Origin: Neckera pumila | Lineage: Eukaryota; Streptophyta; Bryopsida; Hypnales; Neckeraceae | NCBI GenBank assembly: GCA_963969595.1 | Contig: OZ018412.1 | Location: forward strand, 28,334,339 to 28,398,338 | Direction: 5' to 3' | DNA length: 64,000 bases | Part shown: piece after piece, positions 56,798 through 64,000 of the stretch | Layout of the letters: the number at the start of each line of letters is the position of its first letter | Position numbering within the stretch: position 1 is the stretch's first letter | The notes under the pieces: model-generated | Database searches by the model: none | The model's input: the letters and a program-made list of their open reading frames with translations, nothing else | Told to the model about the DNA's origin: nothing | Program-made: the position numbers and the translations under genes

Positions 56798-58900
56798 TCA
56801 AATTAGAAATAACTGCAATTCATTGAAGCTGTAACCCGGTGCATGAATGAATACGTCATCATGCACATCCATCTTGCAGAAGTACCTAAACAAATAGTAC
56901 AAATGCTTGCAATTCACATATTGCTGACGACCTCCAATTGCGGAAACAATCATGTCCACAAAATCCGGACATGTACAAGTGGGATACATACCCACTGTTA
57001 TGCAATACACATTTTTATTGGTGTTTGCCCTTGTCTCCAATGACACTATTGCACCCAGGCCCGAAAAAGGAAGCAACGTCACTTCTACAATTTGTCCTTT
57101 GACGTTGCTTGCGCTCTCCCACTTGTTCCTCTATTCCGATGTTGGAGCATTTGCAAGTTGGCATATGCTTCTATTGTTTTGAACCGTTGGATACTGAGTC
57201 GGATTTGATGTTGGTAGTTTATCATAAAGAATAGTCTTGAATACTTTTGACATGTTGAAGAGCCGACGTGGTGACAACGCAGGTCTCTCTTGAAGACGGA
57301 ATCCAGCATGCTATAGTAGCAAAGTTTCATCCCTAGTGAGATTAGTCCCCGTCAAAATAGGCCAAATCTCCGGAATCTCAGGCCAATCGATGACCCACTT
57401 GCGTTTTGTGCCTTTCACACATTGTTCAACGTCATCCCAACAAAACCAAAAGTCCACCACTACCTCCTGCTTACTTCCATAATCTTCTTTTCTCCCGCAA
57501 TAGGTGGGAGCTAGGGTTCCATTCTGTCCCTTTGATATTTTTGCAGTGCACTTCATGTTTGACCCCCATTGCTAAGCTTGACATCTTGTGCTTGATTTGT
57601 GGTTGATTCTTGCAATGTTCCACTTTGACACGTTGCAGTCACTTCCAAAGGCAATGCTGACATGCTGACAAGTGTTGGGTGCAGGCTGCTGACTTGTACC
57701 ACCCGAAGACCCAGCTAGAGCTAAATTTGACCTTATTCAAACATGCGGTTGAGAGAAATTCACCTTGTCTGGTAAGTGTGAGTCTCTGGCATTGCTAATG
57801 GGTACGTCCAACTTCCTCTTTGTGCTTCCAAAAATTTCCTCGCCTTCCAGATGTGGTATCCGAGTTCTCACATCCTTCGATTCAGGAAGTGTATTCAACG
57901 CTTCTGCAAATTTCTTGATATCTCCGCTTCGTCTAGCCGCTCTCAACCTCAATTCTCCCTTTGATGGACCGGATCCAGACAAATTTCCTCTCAAGTATGC
58001 ACGATAATTTGTCATTTGCATCCATGCCCGGATACTATCATCGCAAATGGCATCAAACAAATTATTTCCCCAATTCCCGGACATTTGAAGCCACTTGTTA
58101 TGAATTGTTTTTGATAAGTTGCACAAGGGCACATCAGCCATCTCCTCCAAACTCAACCCCTGCATAATCAATCAGCCATGGAATATCAATTACCATGTGA
58201 AATTCTTTATGTCAATCAATACTAACCTTAAACATTCATGACTGCTAGAGCATAGGTCAAATAACAAAAATATGAAACACATTCACCACTATATTAATGA
58301 AAATGTGGAACTCCTACACAAGCACCCTTTGCCTATAATTTATACTAATTCTTTTACAAATATCCAACTACAGGCATTGCCATTTCTTTAAAAAAAATTG
58401 GATTTTAAGGTACCAAAAAGAGGAGGTCCACCTGGTACCACAAAACCTTTGGTTGGATCCGACTAATGGCTAAGTGGTACCAGCTTGACCTCCTCTTTTA
58501 GGCACCCTTCACGGAATTTCTCAAATCTTTTAGGAAATTCATCTAAAAAATCTAATTTAGGCTAATTTCTTTACATCAAAAAGAAAATGCAATCATGCAA
58601 CCAAAAAATAAATTTCCTAATTTCACAAAGCACATTTATCAAATTATAATACAACTACACTTTGTTAGAATTCAAGACTACTTACCATTTGCATAAAACC
58701 TCCCCATTGCCGATAGCAAAAATGCCAAAATGCTAGCCAATGGTCCAAGTGATGAAGTGTTTCTTGACTTACAGCCCCCGATGACAACCACCATGATCGA
58801 ATTGCAAGATAACGTCTCTTTGCGAGATCAATAGTATCGAATCTTTGTATTGCTTGTACAGTCTGCTCACTCTGGCTCCTTTCTTCTTGAAGATAGATAC
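56798..58900 (-). pseudogene. MULE-like transposase with SWIM finger, 5'-truncated (A2)
   Basis: Second copy of the A family. It starts within R-Y-L-A-I-R-S-W-W-L-S (about 58820) and, after a probable intron (about 58690-58170), gives N-K-W-L-Q-M-S-G-N-W-G-N-N-L-F (58090) and the block ending P-D-K-V-N-F-S-Q-P (57740). Then come D-D-V-E-Q-C-V-K-G-T-K-R-K-W (about 57430) and an intact SWIM finger at 57000-56890: C-T-C-P-D-F, then N-C-K-H-L-Y (pattern C-x-C-xn-C-x-H). The catalytic core and N-terminal finger are absent; the copy is cut close to the R4 repeat. Stops near 57720, 57560 and 57310 show it is not functional. Confidence 0.7.
58407..58509. mobile_element. 103-bp foldback element in the A2 intron
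   Basis: Two arms of about 35 bp (ACCAAAAAGAGGAGGTC ... GGTACCAC and GTGGTACC ... GACCTCCTCTTTTAGG) are inverse complements with a few mismatches, around a loop of about 32 bp. It looks like a tiny MITE; a target duplication is not evident. Confidence 0.55.
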
Positions 58901-59009
58901 ATTTTTGTCAATTGTACGTTGGACTTGATGAAATTTCAGGAGCTTGAGGTATCACTCCCCCATACCGGTGTAGTACCCTCAGTGTCGACAATAAATTTCA
59001 AAATCTCCT

Positions 59010-59940
59010 AGATTTTTAACCCCTAAAGCTCCATGACTATGTATTCACCAAAAACGCTCCAAAACTGCCATTTCTAATACGACTACCAAATTTTTCGAAT
59101 TTTTTTTTTGACACATGTAATCGTAGGAGCTTGTAATATAATGTTTTAACAACATGTGGTAAAAATTTCAGAATATTCCACCATGTGAATCAAAAGATAT
59201 AAGCATTCAAATTCATCAAAATCATTTTTTCAATCCTTCAAAAAATCGGGCAACTGCACTTTACAAGCTCACTTTTCAATGAAAAAATGTCAAAAATGGT
59301 GGTGCTTCTTTGAATTCTGTTCCCTAAACAAGATGGCTATATACTCAAAGAATTTCACATCATTTGGAATTGTACAACATATAGGAAAAGAATAGTAGAT
59401 AGAAAGAAGTAGAGAATGATTTAAAATATTGAATTGTTAAGAATTTAATTATGGAATTAAAAATGCCAATCCTAAGTAATAATCAATCTCCTAAGGTTTT
59501 ATTTTTTTCCAAAAACATTGAAAATTGAGTGAAATAAACAACTTTAAAGTTTTTTTTTATAGTAGAGAATCCATAACTGCCCGCAAACTAAAAAACCTCA
59601 TAACTTTTGACTCATTGATTGAAATATGATTCAAAGCTTTCCATGTGTATATAAATGTAGAAAACCAATTTCAAATTTTTGTTTTTGAAAAAAGGGATTT
59701 TTTTTATCTGCCTAGACTGCCTAGTTACAAAAAAAAGTAACATATTAGGCCATAACTTTTTACTCATATTTCCAAATGTCATGAAATTTAATACACATGA
59801 AGATATTCCTTGTCCCCACCTTCAATTAAAATTTCAGCCCAAAATATGCAAATTTCCAATTACAAGTACCTACCCAAAATTTCTGTATAGACAAAAAATG
59901 CATTTTGGTCCTTTAAACATCATATTCATTATTTTGAGAG
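59010..59940 (-). repeat. R-family AT-rich repeat, copy R4
   Basis: Inverse counterpart of R2 (39.27-40.22 kb), with the same landmarks in reverse order: CATGACTATGTATTCACCAA, ACTGCCATTTCTAATACGAC, ACACATGAAGATATTCC. The frame at 59679-59951 is not conserved in R2 and is not supported as a gene. Confidence 0.7.
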
Positions 59941-60760
59941 TTTTCCAATGAAATGAGACTCTTTTTTCAATAATATGGTAATTGGAGCCATGCAACCAAT
60001 AAACAAAGAAGAATTTGAGCCCTGTAAACACGTAAAAAGCAATGCAATGACATCCAAAACATGTTTGTATATAAAGAATTCAAAAGTAACATGCAAATAT
60101 TGCGTTATACATTATTATTAGAAGAAAAAGTCACCAAATATATACATATTGGATAAATACATTGCAAAACAAAATTTACTATTGATTTCTAAAATCCTAA
60201 ATCCGATTGTTTGTTGAGCGATTCTATAAGTGTTGTCGGCTATAGCACCTATATAATGAAGACTTGGTGACAACAAAGTCTTGAAACTGTTCAAATAAAC
60301 AATAGAGACAAACTCGAGAATGAAAAGCACGGAAACTACAGAACCATACTCTGGTATTCTCCTTGAGAAATACTCTCATACACCGCACTGCCCAGAATGC
60401 AGTCTATAAGGGTACTTCTAAAGGAAGACACCAGAGTCTGGTTCTATAATTTCCGCACTTGTACATTCCCTAAGTTTGTCTACAATGTTGATTTGATCAG
60501 TTCCAAGACTAGATTGTCACTTTAGACCAAGATATTCTATTTCCAAATAGTCTACAAAGATGTACTTCACTAGCAAGACTGGAACAATTTATAATTCCTA
60601 GTGCTCTTAGCAACTTAATTTTGGTCATTTGCTACAAAATAGTATAGTCCCAAATTTTCATGAGTTCTAAAGCACTCCATACTAGTTGAGTGATACACCC
60701 AAATCCTATGTGACTATAATGGGGAGAGTGGGATGTCCTCCATGGATTTCAAACTACATA
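59941..60760. other. Gene-free stretch
   Basis: No supported coding region. It is downstream of the phosphatase-like gene on the minus strand. Confidence 0.35.
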
Positions 60761-63105
60761 CTATGAGCGTGATTTACTCTTCAGCTCCTTCAACTTCTTC
60801 ATCTCCTCTAGCTTCTTCAGCTTCTCCACTGCCGCATATATCTCTGGTCCTTGACTGTACTCATTAGTTTTATGGGAGTATGACTTCATATCTCCTGCCT
60901 TTGTGCAGCCAAGGACCTCTCTTCCCAAGTGTCCCATGGTTTGCGAGTAAAAGAAAGCGGTTTAAGAACAGTACCATGTATCTTTGATTGGCATGGCATA
61001 ACTCCAAGTAAACTGCATCGAGGCAAAAGAGATCAAAGAACCTTTGGTGTCTTAGGCCCCTTTTTCAAATTGACATTTGCAAGTGGCAAACCCTCCAAAT
61101 TATTGCTGCCTTTAGCAACAGACTTAGCCACAATGTCTCCACCCTGCCAAGTCCATTGAAATTATAAATTTGCAATTCTATTCAGTTGAAAAATAAAAGT
61201 TCCATAGCAAAATCAAGACATGAAAACTCCCATACCTCGAGGGTGGGCAGCACACCCATTTGTTCATCATAGAGTTTTTATTGTGTCTCAGGATTCATCC
61301 TAGAGCAATCTTGGGGTGAAGTTGATCTATGACAAGATTTCAATGGAGAAAGAGAACTAATAGGCATAGTGCACTTTTCGCCATTTGGCGGACTGTCAAC
61401 AATCCCATCATCAACAGGCATAACGGAAAAGTCCATTGTGGATTGCTTTGTCTTTGTTGAAAACATGATGTGCTCCACGCCACTCTCTGATATTGTAAAT
61501 TGATCGTAGTCAGAAAACAAATAATGAGAGGCAGTAGACTTCCCACAACACTCAATATTGGGGACCAAACTATTGAAGCAAGGCTAGCTTACACACAAGT
61601 GATAAAAATTTAGCAAGGTAGGGAAGGTAGTCTTATATTTACAAGAAATATTGACTTATAAAAAGCAACCACTGAAACACAAAAAAATTGTAGCCTTTAT
61701 AAAAGAAGAAGCATATGCACTATAGCACCTAATAATCACCAATCATCTACAGGTGGTAGACACAGCCGGAACATAATGTCTTCTATATCAATCTCCTTGC
61801 GCTGCAATTTGCCTTTTCTTTGTAGAGACACATAACGCCTACGAGTTTTTTGTGTCCACTCATCGATTAAAAAATTGGACACCTCAAGTGCCCTTGAGAG
61901 CTCTTTATACTTGCTTTGGACTGGTTCGTGCGCAAGGTGGAGAATATCCATTGGGTTGTCTCTCCAAAAAGGATACACCTCCCAAGGCCTCTCTGTGTAC
62001 AGTTTCCGAATCCACAGGAGAAGATGACTTATGAGAATCTGATCTCTTGCCCCACATCCTTCCACTGACCATGGATCAAAGAGCACCACATTCACGGGGT
62101 TGTTCAAGAAGTGCTTTTGTGGACAATCATCCACTATAATGGTGTTATGACTTGAGAAGACGGGATCCCTCAAGTTGAATAACTTCTCCAATGGCTTCAA
62201 TAACAACTCCTTGTTTGTTCCCCTCAACTTCAAGTTAACTAAGTTCCCGTGATTTCCCATTCTATACTTCAAAACATTGCATTGTTCTTGTCCAAGGACA
62301 TACAATGGAGGTTCTAGACCATAAAAGAGGTATATACAAACATTTTCAGCATGCAACCTCTTTATGGAGCTCCACACCGAGACAATTGCAATTTGGATTA
62401 CCGCTTGTAGGAATTCCTTGAGATGCGGTCAACTAGTGACCCTGTTGATCTCAACCATAATGTGCCATAGCTTAGGATCTACCTCATGGGGAGAGCACAG
62501 TCTTTTTTCATCTACATTATAAATGACATCCTCACATTTGCATAATAAGCCATTCAAATGCAGGACGACATCGAGCCATTTCTTCCCTGTCATCCTAGAC
62601 ATGAATGAGAGAAGAACCTGATCGTCCTCCTCACCTATTGCACTCCTTCTCTCACGGCTATTATGTTTAAAGTAAACAGGGAATATTTAAAAAAAGTCCA
62701 ACCCAAAAACATTCGGCTATATATTCAACAAACAACAAAAAAACACTCATTACATCTACGACAAGCACAATAGCAAGAAGACTACAAATTACATGCGGGG
62801 AGGAAAACTCACAGCATCCGACTTCGCGCAAATTGTTGAAGGAACCACTGTAAACGCCAACGTCTGAGATGGAGGAGTATTCGTCTTCACTATTGCATTG
62901 CCAAGATTGTTGAGCAAGGTCTGGTCCTTAGAAGTAGACGGAACAATGTTGTGCAATCTTGGCAAATCAAGCAATACCGGAGGAGTTGCAACTATGTCTA
63001 CCATAGAAGTCTCTTGTATGGACAATGATAGAGTGCACACATTCCGGGGACTAGCAAGACGGTAAAAATCAATAGCCACACTTTTGAAAGGTACAGAGCC
63101 TGCAG
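60761..63105 (-). pseudogene. FCP1/NIF-type phosphatase-like gene, decayed
   Basis: Exon 63105-62813 (AG acceptor, GTGAGT donor) leads to a block from about 62650: K-K-W-L-D-V-V-L-H-L-N-G-L-L. In active members of this HAD-type family the motif is L-D-L-N-G or D-x-D; here the nucleophile Asp is His. TGA near 62427 follows T-S and precedes P-H-L-K-E-F-L, likely from CGA (Arg). The frame to 61736 has T-I-I-V-D-D-C-P-Q-K-H-F-L-N (about 62140), the second conserved acidic motif. Downstream pieces (61568-61278; 61145-60761) include S-F-T-R-K-P-W-D-T-W and end with a helical, Lys-rich K-L-K-K-L-E-E-M-K-K-L-K. Family members dephosphorylate proteins such as RNA polymerase II CTD; this copy lacks the catalytic residue and is interrupted. 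Confidence 0.6.
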
Positions 63106-63302
63106 CTGTGAAAATTTTACACGAGGACAATTTGTTAAGGATTTTTTTTAATTACAAAGTTTCAAAACAAGAATTAAATTCTACAATTATATACAACTTC
63201 TCAGCCTTCTACCACCTATCTAAGCGTAACTACGCAGTGGATCATAATGGAACGGACAATAATCATTGAGCAGGTTCAACTTGGATTGAATTGAACGAGA
63301 GA

Positions 63303-63710
63303 TCAGGCAAGGTCTTGGAAACCATTTAGCTCAATGTCTTCCAGTGCATTTGCGGATTGGCCCAGAGGTTCCTCAGCCAAAACCTCATGGTCCTCATCCG
63401 CATCATCCTGGTCCTCGGCCCCCACTCCTAGGTCCTTGGCGACCTCATCACGGTCCTTGACCACGTCTTCCTGGTCCGTGGTCAAGTCTTCTTGGTCCTT
63501 GGCAAACTCACCTAGGTCCTCAACCACCACCGGCTCAATTTCCTTTAAGTTTGGCACACCGTCTGCTTCAAGGTGGAGCGCGGGAAATTCTTCTTCATCC
63601 TCAGCAACGTTGGGCATGTCCTCAGCCTCCTTGTATTGATCATGAGCTTCCTCCACTAGAATTCTCACCTTAGCATCACGGACCTCCGACACTAAGTCAA
63701 GTGTCGGCAC
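63303..63710 (-). CDS. Acidic repetitive ORF, possible 5' exon of the FCP-like gene
   Basis: Open for about 135 codons and strongly acidic. It contains an imperfect 7-residue repeat of the type K-D-Q-E-D-L-T / T-D-Q-E-D-V-V / K-D-R-D-E-V-A, from an 18-21 bp DNA repeat (about 63391-63520). It may be a 5' exon of the gene below or a separate fragment; no family recognised, and no ATG start is clear. Confidence 0.3.
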   Translation of the reverse strand: MPTLDLVSEVRDAKVRILVEEAHDQYKEAEDMPNVAEDEEEFPALHLEADGVPNLKEIEPVVVEDLGEFAKDQEDLTTDQEDVVKDRDEVAKDLGVGAEDQDDADEDHEVLAEEPLGQSANALEDIELNGFQDLA

Positions 63711-64000
63711 TAGAATACTTCTTGTCGGTTGGATTGTAGGTCAATCCCGCTCCTACCTCACGTTATCTTTCGGTAGCTGCTTTAGCCCATGTGGAATCCG
63801 GGTCTTAGGGGGAGGTGTGGCAAAGGTTGCCTGCTCTCTCTACACACCCAGTCCAAAGTCCAACTCCACGAATGCATTCTTCACCAAGCTGTGCATGAGG
63901 AATCCGGGAGGGGCTCATCAAAGAAGAGAAAGGGATCTTCCAAAAGGAAGACAAAATTTGAGAGGATTTAGTGTGAGCTCCCAATTCGTCACTTGGGACT
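63711..64000. other. Window end, no supported feature
   Basis: A plus-strand frame (63789-63971) ending in a Lys/Arg/Ser-rich tail has no recognised similarity. Cut by the window edge soon after; not called. Confidence 0.25.

Noticed and set aside
61278..61568. Separate gene of 96 codons
   Set aside because: Same strand and spacing as the FCP-like exons; better read as a downstream exon remnant.

Overview
The window reads as nuclear DNA of a land plant, most likely a moss. It is AT-rich and intron-containing, and has no operon-like spacing or ribosome-binding sites. The best-preserved gene is a PPR-DYW organelle RNA-editing factor whose repeats are nearly identical to each other, a style known from bryophytes. 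Species is not determinable from sequence alone; another early-diverging plant is possible. No tRNA, rRNA or CRISPR was recognised.

Layout. 2.0-7.1 kb: a decayed transposon-like unit with a DUF7869-type gene, bounded by short repeat arrays. 7.3-9.5 kb: a foldback MITE and a GATGAAA-type minisatellite. 10.0-21.8 kb (minus): one decayed MULE-like transposase gene with a SWIM zinc finger, split by two ~3.6-3.9 kb insertions of one family (T1, T2). 23.7-34.9 kb: a CACTA-type MITE, then two copies of an unrecognised RING/coiled-coil gene (B1 plus strand, B2 minus strand). B2 is split by a third insertion (T3). 35.3-38.6 kb: a more diverged member, T4. 38.85-42.5 kb: a near-perfect hairpin MITE and an ORF-free AT-rich repeat family (R). 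43.2-54.7 kb: a head-to-head inverted duplication of a PPR-DYW gene, each copy preceded by exons with an OSB-type PDF motif. The minus copy is dead and the plus copy has an intact PPR-DYW frame. 56.3-58.9 kb: a likely solo LTR and a second, 5'-truncated SWIM gene. 59.0-59.9 kb: another R copy. 60.8-63.7 kb (minus): a decayed FCP1/NIF-type phosphatase-like gene, preceded by an acidic repetitive ORF.

Main interpretations. (1) In both PPR copies the PDF exon has the same length (176 bp) and ends in a splice donor at the same codon. Similarity resumes exactly at a matching acceptor in front of the PPR exon, so a single spliced mRNA could fuse an ssDNA-binding-type motif to an RNA-editing factor. 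(2) T1-T3 have TG...CA-like ends, 5-bp target duplications and a gypsy-like U5 tail, but no terminal direct repeats and no reverse transcriptase. The simplest reading is solo LTRs of unusual length with a ~714-codon ORF inside the LTR. (3) T2 and T3 interrupt recognisable protein motifs, so the host genes can be read through them at base resolution. Most decay is nonsense of the C-to-T kind, as expected of silenced, methylated elements. Live coding capacity in this window appears to be essentially the PPR-DYW gene near 52.5-54.7 kb.
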